A DNA stretch of 64,000 bases from the NCBI GenBank assembly GCA_019828595.1, contig JAHQRK010000003.1:806001-870000 (forward strand), given 5' to 3'. The position numbers and the translations under genes were made by a program. Source of the DNA: Aphanomyces cochlioides (taxonomy: Eukaryota > Oomycota > Saprolegniomycetes > Saprolegniales > Verrucalvaceae). Below the pieces are notes generated by a model. It made no database searches and had not been told where the DNA came from. It saw nothing but the letters and a program-made list of their open reading frames with translations. Below are positions 42,454 through 54,423 of the stretch, in pieces; the first letter of the stretch is position 1, and every line of letters begins with the position of its first letter.

Positions 42454-42817
42454 ATGGCTGACGTCCCACGATTGTCACTTTCCCCTCGCTTTGTGTCCAC
42501 TGAGCACTGCGACATTGTATGCGAGCCACGCCACCAGTTGTTCAACGAAAAGAGACAGCTGCACCCTGACGACACACATCAAAGTCGTGCCATGGTGAGC
42601 GACTTCTGCTTGGTCCTACATAGCTCATAATAAGCTGAAGAACGAAAATCCATCGAGAAATCAAGCCTTTGAGTCCTCACGGCGGCAGAAACCGACGCTC
42701 AAGACGGTCTCTGAATGCAGAGGAAGACGCCATGCTCAGTTCGCCGCTCGATCTCGGCTGCCGATTGTTCTCTCAACGGAAGAAGTCAAGTGGGACGAGA
42801 GTTGTCATTCAAATTAG
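42454..42817 (+). CDS. Possible two-exon 107-residue protein
   Basis: Exons 42454-42594 and 42635-42817 join at a good donor (ATG-GTGAGC) and a TAAG acceptor, phase 0, 40-nt intron. The product starts MADVPRLSLSPRFVSTEHCD and is basic and Ser/Arg-rich; no family is recognised. It ends 40 bp before a terminal-inverted-repeat element, so its 3' part may have been displaced by that insertion. Confidence 0.35.
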
Positions 42818-42857
42818 CTGGCGTCGCCTTTCTGGTCGTTTGTCGCTCGCGGCACTT

Positions 42858-44025
42858 CTACCGTATTTGCCGTACTTCTGCACCTACGAAAATGTCATCA
42901 AATTATCATATGTTAAGTGCAAGTCGACGATAAATTGGAAGATGCTTCACTTCTACATTCTAGCGTTTCATTGGTTGAAATAGACTGATATTCCATCGTG
43001 ATGGTGTGTTCACTCCACCAGCCAGTTCTCGTTCGTTGCCTTTGACCTCATGGCTAAACGAAGTCGCCAAGATACACCGACGACATCGACCGCACGTAGC
43101 TTCATTTCAAAGGGTTCGACGCAGATGCCAATACTTTTTCTCAGTTGAGCATCATGATAGGCTGATTTCTGTCCAATCAAGAGGGAATAGGTGCAACTCA
43201 ACGATAAATCCTGAAATCTTTCAACCATACTACTCTGTATTTTAATATGGTGGTTTGTCGTCGGATCGTGGAACTATAAGTAACGTCAATAATATAGAAG
43301 TTTGTATGGGAGTGCCTGATTACTTATGCCACAGATGTTTTTTTTGGTAATATCTACTAGTTCTGAATAGTGTATACTAAAGAGTGATTAGTACAAACTT
43401 TTATATAAAATAGTTGTACTATATCCATGTAACTGTTGGACAATCCAAATCACTACTGTGGGAGAGTATGTGAAAGTGGTTTTCAATTTCTCATCATCCA
43501 TTGGACAAAAGGCGTTGATTCAGTAACCATTACAACCTTCACGATGTGATTTGTTGATTGATATACTAGTAATACCCAATACAAAGCAATTTGAGTGCAC
43601 TTTATAAAATTATATTGTCTTTTCGATTCAAATTTCGAATTGCCGGTTGATTTAATCGAATTTACAAATCGATTTGTGTGTGTTTTGACGTGTGTTTGTC
43701 GTGTATTTTAACTCTACTAAACACACTTTAGTAGCTATTATTTAGCATTCCGATGTGTGAACTACACCTATTATCCGGATTATAGCATAATTATGTCCGG
43801 ATAAGCTCTGAGTTCTGGTTAATTTGACAAATAACCGGATAATTATCGATTCCAAAAATGAAGAAATCGGGATAAAATTCGAGTTTTTGCCCGAAAAGAC
43901 AATACACCTTAGAAGGAAAACCTCCTTATATTAAAATACAGAGTACTAGTAGTAGTTAATTTTTGCCGTTAGGTGCAACTCAACGATGAAAAATCGTAGG
44001 TGCAGAAGTACGGCAAATACGGTAG
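42858..44025. mobile_element. Non-autonomous element with 31-bp perfect terminal inverted repeats
   Basis: The termini 42858-42888 and 43995-44025 are perfect 31-bp inverted repeats (outer end CTACCGTATTTGCCGTACTT). The 1.17-kb interior is AT-rich and has no ORF of note. A sub-repeat AGGTGCAACTCAACGAT occurs at about 43189 and 43973, and GTATTTTAATAT blocks occur in opposite orientation near 43236 and 43933. No clear target-site duplication is visible, so the superfamily is not assigned. Confidence 0.75.
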
Positions 44026-44061
44026 CATGGTGCCACGACGACCCATTAATCAATTGGCTCG

Positions 44062-45292
44062 ATGAGTTATAAGCCACTTCCCCCCAACTTCTTTACATGT
44101 CCCCCGTTGACGCCTGAAGAGAAGGAGTGGTTCAAGGAGATTGGTTATGCTGCCGCGCATGAACTTGTACGACATGTTGACAGACACTGCGCTAACTGAT
44201 GTGCGCTCGTAGGCAGAAAAGATTGAGCTCCGAGGCGGACCGATTCAATGGAGACTCGACTCGGATGAGAAGGACGTCAAGATCTACAAAGGCCTCGACT
44301 CATTGCAACCTCGCGGCACGGCGGCATCGAGTGCTTTCATGGCGACAATGGACGTCATGGGCACGATGGACGAAGTGGTCGATCTCTTTCGCTCCCAGAC
44401 GACTCAACAGGCGAAAGAATACGTCCGCCGCTTTGGCAACTTGATGCTCGACGCTGTGAATCTCTACTCGATCGTGCCCTTCACGCCCGAGAACCCAAAG
44501 GAAATGATCGGCATCTCGTGGCGGGCGTTCAAGCTCAAGGGCGACAAAGTCGTCATGAAGCGCGACGCAGTCGTGATTGACACGCACACGACGATCAACT
44601 ACAAGGGAAAGCGCGCGTGGATCCGGTGCATCAAGTCTGTCGAAGTCCCATGCTGCCCCGACATGCAGGAACTCCTCGGTTTCGTCCGCATGACGCACCA
44701 CATCACAGGCCACATGTTCACCGAATCGGACCGACCGGGCTACCTCCACATCGACTACATCCTCCAGTCCGATCTGAAAGGCACTGTCGGCGACTACACG
44801 AGCTGGATCGTCGACAATTCCGTCAAGACGCGTCTACGCAGTATCGCCTTCATCGACCGCTTCCTCCGCGAGAACCGACTGAGCAAGACGCCGTTCTTAA
44901 CGCCGGACAAATGTGTCCCGACCGGTAGCGCGAGTCGGTGCTTCCGCTGCAAATACAGCTTTAACCCGCTGAGCAAGAAGAGCAACTGCTTGAAATGCGG
45001 CCAAGTGTGCTGTCGTCGATGCATTCAGCTGTGGGATGTCAAGAACCGCGGCTTTGATGCGCAGGCTCTCGTCTGCAACATGTGTGCCCTCGGCACGCTG
45101 GAAGAGACGAAAGATCCAAACTTATCAGACTCCAAGGAAGAAGCGTCGACGGGAAGCGAAAACGACAGCTACATGCGAGAGCAACCCGCGGAGCCCAACG
45201 TCGCGGACGACCTGGACGAGTCGCAACTCTCGCTGAGCAAGTTTGAATTAATCGTCGATCCCAAGGCGTGGTCGAGTCCGTCCAGCCCGTAG
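44062..45292 (+). CDS. START-FYVE domain protein
   Basis: Two exons (44062-44166, 44213-45292; 46-nt intron) give 394 residues. A START-like lipid-binding domain (about 20-240) is followed by a FYVE-type zinc finger (about 255-325): CFRCKYSF, NCLKCGQVCCRRC and CNMC. The usual basic patch R-R-H-H-C-R reads KKSNCLKC, so PI3P binding may be weakened. The C terminus is acidic and Ser-rich. START-FYVE proteins are strongly expanded in oomycetes; a role in endosomal lipid sensing is inferred. Bases around the gene are more GC-rich than the element upstream. Confidence 0.88.
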
Positions 45293-45404
45293 AGTAAAGT
45301 GTAATCTACCAAGTCCTGGCAGAAACCATCGCGGCGGCGGCGACGACACGTCTTCTACAAGGAGAAACAACTTCGGGCGCGCTTTGGTCATTACGGCTTT
45401 TGCA

Positions 45405-46880
45405 ATGTTGCGAGCGACGGTGTGGCTCTCGACATGGCTGCTGGCTGCCTCCGCGGCGACGTCTTTGCTCGGCATTGGCTACCATGCAGCCGACCCAGGC
45501 CAGATCGAACATGACTTTCGAGCCATCGCGCAGCATTTCGGCGGCGTGCGAACCTTCTTGACTCAAGTCGGTCCTGTCAACACGATCGACGTGGCGGCAA
45601 AAGTTGGCATCAAGATTGCTGTCGGCGTCCCGTTGGAGCCCAAGCAGCTCTTTGACTCCAACGTCGAAGCCGCCATCGACGGAGCGAAGAACTATCCCGA
45701 CACTCTTGATGCTGTCTATGTCGGGAATGAGGAACTCCTCGGTGGAATGCCTGAAGCCCAACTTGTCCATGCGATCCGTCAGGCCAAGCAGAGACTCGTC
45801 CACGCTGGTCTGACCAACGTCTCGGTTGGCACGGTGCAAACCGACGGCTCGTTCCTCGAGCATCCTCAAGTGGCCGACGCTTGTGATGTGATGGGAGTGA
45901 ACATTCATCCCTTCTTCAGCGAAGGCCCGCCAGCGGCCAACTTTCGAGCGCGGTGGCAAGTCATCAAGTCCAAGTTTAGCTCCAAGGCGAGGTTGACCGA
46001 GACGGGTTGGCCGTCGGCTGGAGGGCGCTCGCCCACGGGGCAAACGGCCGACTTGACAGTCGCGACGGCGTTTTTCAAGGACTTTCAAGCATGGCACGAC
46101 CAAGAGCAGACGGAATTGCCCTACTGGTTCATGTTCCAAGACGTCCCGTCGAAAGGCGGATACGAAACGTACTTTGGTCTCTCCACCGTCGACGGCAAGT
46201 GGAAAGTCAACCTGACGGCGGCAGACGATGAACCATCGGCTGTAGCTCCCCTTGGCAACGCTGCCCAAGCTTTGGCAGCAGTGGATCAGCTCCGAAACGA
46301 CAGCTCGCCGACGGTGAGCGTGACCTTCACGACGTTGGATGGCTTGGGATTGACCGTCCAAGGCAAGAACATCGTGGCAGCTCAAGGAATGCCGTCCAAC
46401 TTTTCGTGGAGACAAGCGACGAGCTCCATTGAGACGGCGGACGGCGGCTGCTGGACCGTCAGTGAGCAAGCGTTGGATGTTGAAATCGTGGACTGCGATA
46501 AAGATGACCCGCAGCAGAAGTGGATTGTCGAGCCAAGAGTGAACCATGTCAAGGACGTCGCGACGCAACAGTGTGTCGAGATATCGTCGACGCCAGAACA
46601 CCACGCTCGATTGACTCCATGCAATGAAACCAACCGAGAGCAGCAGCTACGAGCGGATGGCTACGAGGACATGCCGTGCACGACCGTCGAGAAGAATGTC
46701 GACTATGCTGGAAACGATATTGGACATGCTGAAGCCGAGACCATCGGCGGTTGCTGCAACCTCTGTCTTCACATGCCGACATGCCGCGCCTTTAGCTTGG
46801 CGCAAGGTATGTGCTGGCTAAAGAGTACCGTCGGCGTCAAGATAGACAAGCAAGGCGTTGACTCCGCCGCCCTCGCCTAA
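45405..46880 (+). CDS. Secreted GH17 glucanase with ricin-like and PAN modules
   Basis: An intronless 491-residue protein. Signal peptide (MLRATVWLSTWLLAASA), then a GH17 domain (about 25-285) with acid/base glutamate in VGNEELLGG and nucleophile in LTETGWPSAGG. A ricin-type beta-trefoil-like part follows (about 320-420; WTVSEQALDVEIVDCD, QQKWIVEP, QQCVEI), then a PAN module (NVDYAGNDIG, GGCCNLC, GMCWLKSTVG). Two extra binding modules on one catalytic domain suggest action on complex wall glucan. ATG at 45405 is used; the longer frame begins with TTG. Distinct from the GPI-type GH17 at 1096. Confidence 0.88.
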   Translation: MLRATVWLSTWLLAASAATSLLGIGYHAADPGQIEHDFRAIAQHFGGVRTFLTQVGPVNTIDVAAKVGIKIAVGVPLEPKQLFDSNVEAAIDGAKNYPDTLDAVYVGNEELLGGMPEAQLVHAIRQAKQRLVHAGLTNVSVGTVQTDGSFLEHPQVADACDVMGVNIHPFFSEGPPAANFRARWQVIKSKFSSKARLTETGWPSAGGRSPTGQTADLTVATAFFKDFQAWHDQEQTELPYWFMFQDVPSKGGYETYFGLSTVDGKWKVNLTAADDEPSAVAPLGNAAQALAAVDQLRNDSSPTVSVTFTTLDGLGLTVQGKNIVAAQGMPSNFSWRQATSSIETADGGCWTVSEQALDVEIVDCDKDDPQQKWIVEPRVNHVKDVATQQCVEISSTPEHHARLTPCNETNREQQLRADGYEDMPCTTVEKNVDYAGNDIGHAEAETIGGCCNLCLHMPTCRAFSLAQGMCWLKSTVGVKIDKQGVDSAALA

Positions 46881-46909
46881 GGAATCTAACACCGAAGATT
46901 CACTGTCTG

Positions 46910-47566
46910 TTAATTTACTTCAGGTGCCGTCGTAGGCTCAAGCAACGGCGTCATGCTCTCAAGCACGTCTTGTACTTGCTTGTCGAAAGAGTCCAAGTCG
47001 ACCGTCGCGAGGACGTCGCGGACGACGGGGCGAGCGCAGGGGCAGTAGTAAACTATCCGCCACAGAGCTCGCAAAGTACCAAGTTGAGCGTGCGGTTGAC
47101 GAACCAAGTCGCTGAGATGAGTCATCAAGGAAGACTCTTGGAGGATCATTTCAGCTGTAGGAGCGCCAGCCATCTCGATCAAGTTGGCGACGCACGATGC
47201 GACTTTGCACTTGGAGTCAATGAACGCCCCAGTCGAGTCGGGGAGTTTGATAATTCTCGTCAGCATCGATAAGAAGGCCGTCTTGATGGGCTTATCGTGG
47301 ATAGCAAAGCCGACGGTCGCAGTGTACGCGTCCAGCACGGCTGCAATCCAGTAGTTGATGTCGGGGGATGCGAGTCGCAGGTCCAAAATGACAACTAGCA
47401 ACGTCGTTGTCGTGGTCGCAACGGACGCCTTGTCGAACCGGACGACGCCCCAGATCCGCTCCAGAGTCTTTGCCTTGTCCAGACCATGGCGAAGCTCGTT
47501 TAAGAGTTGGTCGATCGCGTCGGGCGCGTTGTCACTCAAAATTGGCCGCCGACTCTTGAGCACCAT
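46910..47566 (-). CDS. Unknown helical (ARM-like) protein
   Basis: A 218-codon frame from ATG 47566, all-helical by composition with hydrophobic heptads (LSDLVRQPHAQLGTLRALWRI), reminiscent of armadillo/HEAT repeats. No name is given. An alternative start uses a short exon 47657-47628 (MTKQVDSKLF) and a 73-nt intron to 47554, which would give 224 residues. The stop is 30 bp from that of the convergent GH17-ricin-PAN gene. Confidence 0.55.
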   Translation of the reverse strand: MVLKSRRPILSDNAPDAIDQLLNELRHGLDKAKTLERIWGVVRFDKASVATTTTTLLVVILDLRLASPDINYWIAAVLDAYTATVGFAIHDKPIKTAFLSMLTRIIKLPDSTGAFIDSKCKVASCVANLIEMAGAPTAEMILQESSLMTHLSDLVRQPHAQLGTLRALWRIVYYCPCARPVVRDVLATVDLDSFDKQVQDVLESMTPLLEPTTAPEVN

Positions 47567-47907
47567 GTCAATCGGTTACAATTTTGTAACTGCTCCCCAA
47601 TCAGCGACGAATGAGTTGCATGGCGACAAACAACTTGGAATCCACTTGCTTCGTCATGGAGATGTTCTTCTCGTTGCTGTCCAACGCAGTAGAGAAGATG
47701 CAGCAATGAACAGCCCCAGTAATCTCGGAGGAATCGCTGACTGTCTCGCTTTGAATGAGCTTGGCAGCTCTCGATGGAGACGACGAATCGGTTAGGATGA
47801 CCGACGGTGCTAAGAATAGCCGCCGCGTTGGCTATCTTTAGCCCTCTCTGAGAGATAACTGCCTTGTCAAAGTAGTTGCCTCTCTGAACGATCTGAATCA
47901 CACGGCG
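47567..47907. other. Divergent promoter region with possible 5' exon
   Basis: Separates two divergent genes. A minus frame from about 47830 to 47628 is open and may be the 5' exon of the ARM-like gene. No repeat is seen. Confidence 0.35.
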
Positions 47908-50900
47908 ATGCCGAGCATCTTGGCCCGGTCGCTGTCGAATGTCGTCAGGCCGACCAACTTGTCGCTGTGGAACTCCAAGCAGAACGATTCCGCCGCCAAC
48001 GTCAATGCGGCCACCGTCGTCCTGAAAATCCGCAACCATTTGCGTCAGTCTGGCGCCGTCGGCTTTGTCTCGTTTCTCCAAACGCTCAAGCAACTCGGCC
48101 GACCCGCCCAAGCTGTCACCAAGTCGCAGCTCAAGAAAGCATTCGCGGCGCAGAATCTCCACCTCTCGGACGTCGTACGACCAACTTGCCCTTCAACTTT
48201 GGTCATGATCTCGGTAGGAAATCCGCGCGATTGCGCTCTTTCTCGGCGAAGACACTGCGATTCCCATCGCGACGCTGCGGGATTTGATATTCGTAAGGCG
48301 AGCTAGCTCTAGTGTTTCCTGACGCCCTGTAGGGAAAATTGAACGGCTACCGACTCGAGTTGGCCACGCGGGCGTTCAACCAAATGGACAGCCAGTTCCA
48401 GCGCGGGTACTTGACCGTCGACGACGTTCTCCGCAACCACGACGCTCAGTTGCATCCTGACGTCCTGTTTGAAAACCAGTCGAGCGTCCAAGTGCACGCT
48501 GCGTTTGTCAAGGCATTCACAGCTCTCGTGCCGCCGCCGTCGCTCGTCAACTTGACGCAGTGGCTTGAATACTGCCAGTGCCTCAGCGCCGCGACGGAGA
48601 AAGACGACTATTATGAACTCATCTTTGCCAGGGCGTGGCATGTGGCAGTCGACACGACGCCTCCCCCCGCAGCTCCAACCAACCTTGCCCCGACGGCGTC
48701 GCGGTCGTCCTTCACTCTCCTAGACAACCTCCACACCAAAAACTTGCTCGAGACGGCCATGGATTACAAGTCGCAGCCGTCGCTTGACGATCAACCTGAC
48801 GCCCCCTTCCGCCCCCTTCTGTCCTTCACGACGACGGTGGATGCAGAGCAGACCGCAACGACGCCAGCGAGAAAGCCATCACGGAATGCAACGCTGGACA
48901 GCGCCCAGACGGCGGAATGCATGACGCACATGTACGTCGACAAGAACAGCGTGCTGCCGAGACCCAAGGAGATCAGCGTCGGCACCAAGATGATCCTCTC
49001 TCGACTTCGTGAGTCATTAAAATCCCGCGGCGCGGTTGGGATTGTCGGTTTGAGCCGCAAATTCCGCATCATGGACGACGACAACAATGGCTCGATCAGT
49101 CTCGTCGAGTTCAAGAAGGCCATGCGGGAATGCAACGTCGAGTGCAGCGAGGCAGACATGCGGCTTTTGTTTGACGCGTTCGACACGGACGAGAGCCAAA
49201 GCATTGACTTTAAAGAGTTCCTCAACGGCGTCCGGGAACCCATGAACGACCGCCGGCTACGCCTTGTGCATGAGGCGTTTGCCAAGATCGACCGCAACGG
49301 CGACGGCGTGCTCGAGCCGAGCGACATTGTCGGCTGCTACACAGCTAGCAAGCATCCTGACGTGATTGCCGGGAAGCGCACAGAGGACGAGATCTTCCGC
49401 GAGTTCCTCGACACGTTTGACGTCGACGTCAAGGACGGCAAAGTGACCCGAGACGAATGGGAGCACTACTACCACAACATTAGCTGCGTCATTGACAACG
49501 ACGACTACTTTGAGCTCATGATGCGCAACGCGTGGCAGCTCTCTGGAGGCACGGGCTGGTCTGCCACTTCGTTTGAGCACAACAAGACGCGAGGCATTGC
49601 TCTCGAGGATGACAGACCGCCCGTCGTCTTTACAACGCCACGGCGTTATGGCAACGCGTCGGAAGGACTAACGTCGTGCCTCCAAGGCGACAATGCCCCT
49701 CCTCGGTTGTCGTCCAGTGTCGTGCCGCCAGACATGCAGCATCCAAAGGAGCTCCGACGCATCGTCAAGCGCCTCAAGACGACGCTCAAGTCGAGAGGTG
49801 TGCGTGGCTTTACAGGATTTCATCGTTGTCTCACGTCGATGGACACGAATGGGTCGGGCATGCTCGACCTCGCTCGCTTCCGCATGGCCATGGAGCGGTG
49901 CCAAGTGAACCTCAGTGCTGGCGACTCGAGCGCTTTGTTTGACAACTTTGACGCCGACGGCCAAGGCACGATCAACGTTGCCAAGTTGATCAAAGGCATT
50001 CGAGATCCCATGAACGACCGCCGCTTGCTCGTCGTGCACTTGGCCTTTGATCTCCTCGACAAAAGCAAAAGCCACGTGCTGGCCGTGGACGACATCGTGT
50101 CGACGTACGACGCTCGCAAGCATCCTGAAGTCCTCGCAGGACGCAAGACCGACCGGGAAGTCTTTGCCGAGTTCCTCGAGACGCTCGAGTCGACGACGCG
50201 AGCCCATGAGAACCAACTCACGCTCGTCGAGTGGATTGAATACCATGCAAACATCAGCGCCGCCGTCGACGATGATGACTACTTTGAGCTCATGATGCGC
50301 AATGCATGGCATATTCCAAGCAGCTCGACGCAGCAACAGCAGCACAACCAAGGAACCCAAGACGACCTGCGAGTCCGACGCTACGAGCAAAACCAGCAAC
50401 TTCTCGGAAGACAAGGCTTTGGCTCTGCCGCGACGACCGCCAAGTTGTCCTTCTACGACGTCCTCGACCACTCGGTGCGTCCCGTCGCGCAGACGAATCG
50501 CCCGCGACTCCACAACAATTCCAGCACTGGTGCCGCTGACTGTCTTGCCATGAGCCAGCCGCGGGGAGGAGCAAAGGCGGCAGCGCCGACCGCCCGACGG
50601 CTCAAGAAAGGCGTCAGCGCCGATGTCGACGTGCCCATTGCGACGGTGGGCGTGCAGCCGATTCTCGGTAAACTCCGCGAGCAGCTGAAAGCGCAGCAGC
50701 ATGGCTTCATCGGGCTCAGTCGCGCGTTCAAACTCATGGACGCGGACCACAACGGCCACTTGAGCATGACGGAATTCAAGCAAGCCATGGCTGGATTTGG
50801 CATCGGCGCCGTCGACGCGCGCATTCTCTTCAACTACTTTGACGTTGACCACAGTGGCACGGTGGAAATCCAAGAGTTTATCACCGGATTGCGAGATCCC

Positions 50901-52127
50901 ATGAACGAACGCCGTCTTGGCTTTGTCCGCGCGGCGTTTGCGCTCATGGACAAAGACGGGAACGGCCTCCTCGAGCCGAGCGACATCGTCGAGGCGTACG
51001 ACGCAACCAAGCATCCTGATGTGATTGCAGGACGCAAGACACCCGACCAAGTCTTTCGAGAATTCCTCGACACGTTCGACGTGGATGGCCACCACGACGC
51101 CAAGATCACACCGGCGATGTGGGAGCACTACTACGCCAACATGAGCGCGTCCATTCAAGATGACGACTACTTTGAGCTCATGATGCGCAACGCGTGGCAC
51201 ATTTCAGGAGGCAACGGCTGGTGCGCCAACACGTCGAACCGCAGGGTGCTCGTCAACGAGAGCCACGTCGTGGAGATTGAAAACGATCTCGGTGTCCGCG
51301 GCCCCGACGCCATCCAGAAGCGCCTCGAGAAGCAAATCAAGTCGTACATGAACCAACCTGGCACGATCAAAACGCTCAACTCGGTCAATGTCACGGCGTG
51401 CCTCAACCACACGTCCGAGCGACCAAAGCAATCCGCGCCGCCGTCTCGACTAGCTGCGGCAGCAAAGATTGTTCCCCTGCAAGCTATGCACAGCGTCGAG
51501 ATGGCAGCACCACCACGACGCCCGAGCTTGACGATTCCAAACATGGACGGGCTGTGGGGAGCTCTCCGCCACCTCCTGCGCTCGAAAGGGCTCATGACAA
51601 TCGTCCAGTGCCGCCGCGCCATCTTCGCCCACGACAAGTTTATCGCGGCAACGCAAGTCCAAGCGGCTTTACAGACTGCCGCTGGAATCAACCTCACGCT
51701 CGACATGACACAAAAGCTCGTGGACGACGTCCGATCGAGGTTTCCAATGCGAAGTGACGACGTCTCGAGCTCTCGCGTCGCGACGTCGGCGTTGTGGGAG
51801 TCGCTGGCGATGCTCAAGGAAGTCCAGCTTGTCAAGATGGCCAAGCGCATCTTTGCGCATCTGCAAGTCGAAGCCAAGGGCGAATGCACGCCGCTCGTGC
51901 TGGCCAAGGCCTTTGACGCGCCGAGCCATGCCATGGTCCTCCTCGGACTCGTCAGCGCCGACGACGTCTTCAAAGACTTTGCGCAGTGCTTTGACGTGGA
52001 CGCGTCGGGATCTATCACATATGAAGCGTTGGAGAAATACTGCAGCGATCTCTTCCTCTCCGTGGGCGAGCTGCCGCAATGTCTGCGCATGCTCCGCGAC
52101 TGCTTTCACGTCGAGATCCCAGCATAG
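47908..52127 (+). CDS. Giant EF-hand protein of five calcyphosin-like modules
   Basis: Three exons (47908-48171, 48218-48292, 48333-52127) give 1,377 residues. Five modules of about 180 residues follow the calcyphosin plan (four EF-hands, then H-P-x-V and a D-x-Y-FELMMRNAW end). Module 2 (about 335-525) has good loops, such as DDDNNGSISLVE and DRNGDGVLEPSD. Module 3 keeps DTNGSGMLDLAR and DADGQGTINVAK, with later loops decayed. Module 4 (about 885-1065) is the best preserved, with DADHNGHLSMTE and DVDHSGTVEIQE. Modules 1 and 5 have mostly lost calcium ligands; module 5 keeps DVDASGSITYEA. Single calcyphosins occur in flagellate organisms; a flagellar or calcium-sensing scaffold role is inferred. 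Confidence 0.88.
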
Positions 52128-52150
52128 ATAAGAAAATTCTCGTTTTGTGA

Positions 52151-54297
52151 TTACTTTGACGAGATGGAGCGATCTCGAAGGGTGTGCGGCGTGCACTGCC
52201 GCGCTCTCGTTTGTGTTTGGCGCTGGGTGGTGGCAATCGCTCTCTGCAGCGGAATGCTCTGTGGGTGGCGGCGGTGCTGCTGCTGGTGGGTCGATGACAT
52301 CTTGGCTAACTGGTGAGAGAGTTGTTCGATCGCAGTCGATAGCCGCTGAGCACTTTTCGAGTGACTTGGGACTGCGACGGGCTTGGAGGGAGAAGCAAGC
52401 TTGGACCGCAAGTGATGGCTCAATTGACAGAGTTCCTCCAGGACGTGGCGTTCGATGTCTTTGAGCATCGGTGACGACACGCGACTGACTTCGCTGTGCG
52501 GTGATCGAACGCTTGGGGGCGGGCGGCTCGATAGCTTGTCCAACGGAGCGACTTGAGCTGGATGACAGGTTTCCATCGACGCCACGTTGTTGGTTGACGA
52601 CGTTCGATCCGTGCCGACATGACAAGCCTGAGGCGTCGGTGGAGCGCATTGTTTTGTATCGATGACAAGCGGTCGCGAACGCTTCTGCAGCTCAGTTGGA
52701 GCTGGCTGAGAGCGTGGAGCAGCCCAAGTTGTCGCGTCTGTCGGTGAAGCCACTGGAGACGACAATGCTTGAGGACTTCTCTCGTTCAGGTCCGGCGCGT
52801 CGTCGGCCTCCGATTTGATCGGACTCGTCAATGCTTCGTGTAATTTGGCTCGCAGCAACATTTCAGATGGGCAAGTTGCCAAAGGCGGCGGGTCTGCAAA
52901 TGTCTTCGCCTCGACATCGTGACTTGCTGGAGGTCCGCGGTGGTTTCTAGGCGATGGTCGCCTTGGACAAGCACGTGACGATGATGGAGCAGCGACTGGA
53001 GGAGCGTCAAAAAGCCGCTGCACTTGAGGCGACGCCAGTTCATCTTTGAGCTCACAAAGTTCTCTCCATCGGTGCCTCCACGTCGTGTGTAGGTTGTCCG
53101 GCGGTAGATGCGCATGGTAAATGTGCGCCATGGCGGGCAAAATGTAGTCTTGCTACGGAAGATCACATGAAATACAGAGCCATAGCGCGATTACCACAAG
53201 GCGGAGAAAACACTGGGCCGACTCACCGACGGACGTATAGAGACGAGTGGCAACGACGCCCAACGCGGCATAAAAGTCGTCGTATCTACAACGCGGTGAG
53301 ACTGTCCACGACGCGTGCGTGGTGGTACTGAAGAGTCTGTGGCACTGGGGAAGTCGAGTGATGTCCCTAGACGAGTGTAAGCGCCACGAGATGACCTACT
53401 GCCGTACTCGAAGCTGGTGGAAAATGACGTCAATGTCGGCGTGACGGAGGTTCTACAGCATGTCAGTCAGTCGAGAACTCGTCGAGGAGAGACTGACGGC
53501 GTCGGTGCAAAGCCCGGCATCGCGGATGAAACGAAGGAACGACAAGCTCGTGATGGAATCCGCGTCGCCATTGCAGTAAAACCCAAACACTTCCTACGCG
53601 TCGTTGCGCTCTAGATTCAGCCAGCAGAGTCTTACCCGCAGAGCCATGTCAAGTCGCGGGTAATGCGGCAGCGCTCTCCATCGGTCAATCGCGCCTTGTG
53701 ATGTGCTTGGCAATAGTTGGGGCGAGCTCGCGCTCTTGCAGAGCTTACGTCCATTGCCCTAGAACTCCCATGAGTCTCCGCGGATGCTCAAAGATGCCAG
53801 ACTTGGAAGAGCCGACTGTTCTTGTCCATCCACAGCAGCAGCAAACGCATCTTCTGGCCTTCCGTCGGGTACTGCGCGTCCCATTCCTAAGTCACTCTTG
53901 CCGTCAGCTCGAGAGGCGACCGAGAAGGGACGAGACCGGTCCTGAAAAGATGAGCAGTGCGCAGCGTCCAAGCGCGGCCATGAAGTCCGTCACTTCCATC
54001 TTGGTCGGATGCAGCTTGCAGAGCGATTTGAACACTTGGATCCCCTGCGCTCTCGCTAGCAAGTCCTACAACCCACGCGACGTCGTCAAGTCATCGAGAT
54101 GGAGTCTCTACTGGACAAATGCGAAAGTGTTTGAGCACTTGGACAAAGCCGTCGCAGCCGAGTGTGTATGCGCGCTGCAAGGCGAAGATTGGGTCGCGCT
54201 GCGTCCTCGGGTTGGCTCGCACCGTGTCGACACCGACAGCTTCGAGGAAGATCATCTGCAGCGGAATCGTATACTCGGCCAGGACAGTCTCGGCCAT
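52151..54297 (-). CDS. Nine-exon unknown protein with EF-hand-like helical domain
   Basis: Exons 54297-54112, 54065-53937, 53886-53803, 53758-53636, 53593-53498, 53452-53408, 53366-53329, 53285-53231 and 53152-52151 join in phase to 585 residues. Three internal exons are only 38 to 55 nt. The N-terminal 300 residues are helical, with LHPTKMEVTDFMAALGRC, LLLLWMDKNSRLFQ and VFGFYCNGDADSITSLSFLRFIRDAG, which look like degenerate EF-hand-type pairs of motifs. The C-terminal 330 residues are Ser/Pro-rich and probably disordered. No family is named. ATG 54297 is the first ATG in frame; the frame is open a little upstream, so the start is uncertain. It converges with the EF-hand gene, 23 bp apart. 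Confidence 0.65.
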
Positions 54298-54423
54298 CTC
54301 CTGCTGCCCAACCGACGCCAAACTCGTGGCAGTTTCAGACGAACGGACGATGGAACGATCGATGACAAGATGGACAAAGCTTCATGCATTACGATGGTTT
54401 CTACGCACAAAATTCTTGACGGG

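Noticed and set aside
45306..46604. 432-codon open frame on the minus strand
   Set aside because: It is antisense to the GH17-ricin-PAN gene, which has clear motifs; the antisense product has no domain and comes from GC-rich codon use.
49668..51200. 510-codon open frame on the minus strand
   Set aside because: Antisense shadow of the EF-hand gene; its repeats mirror the EF-hand modules.
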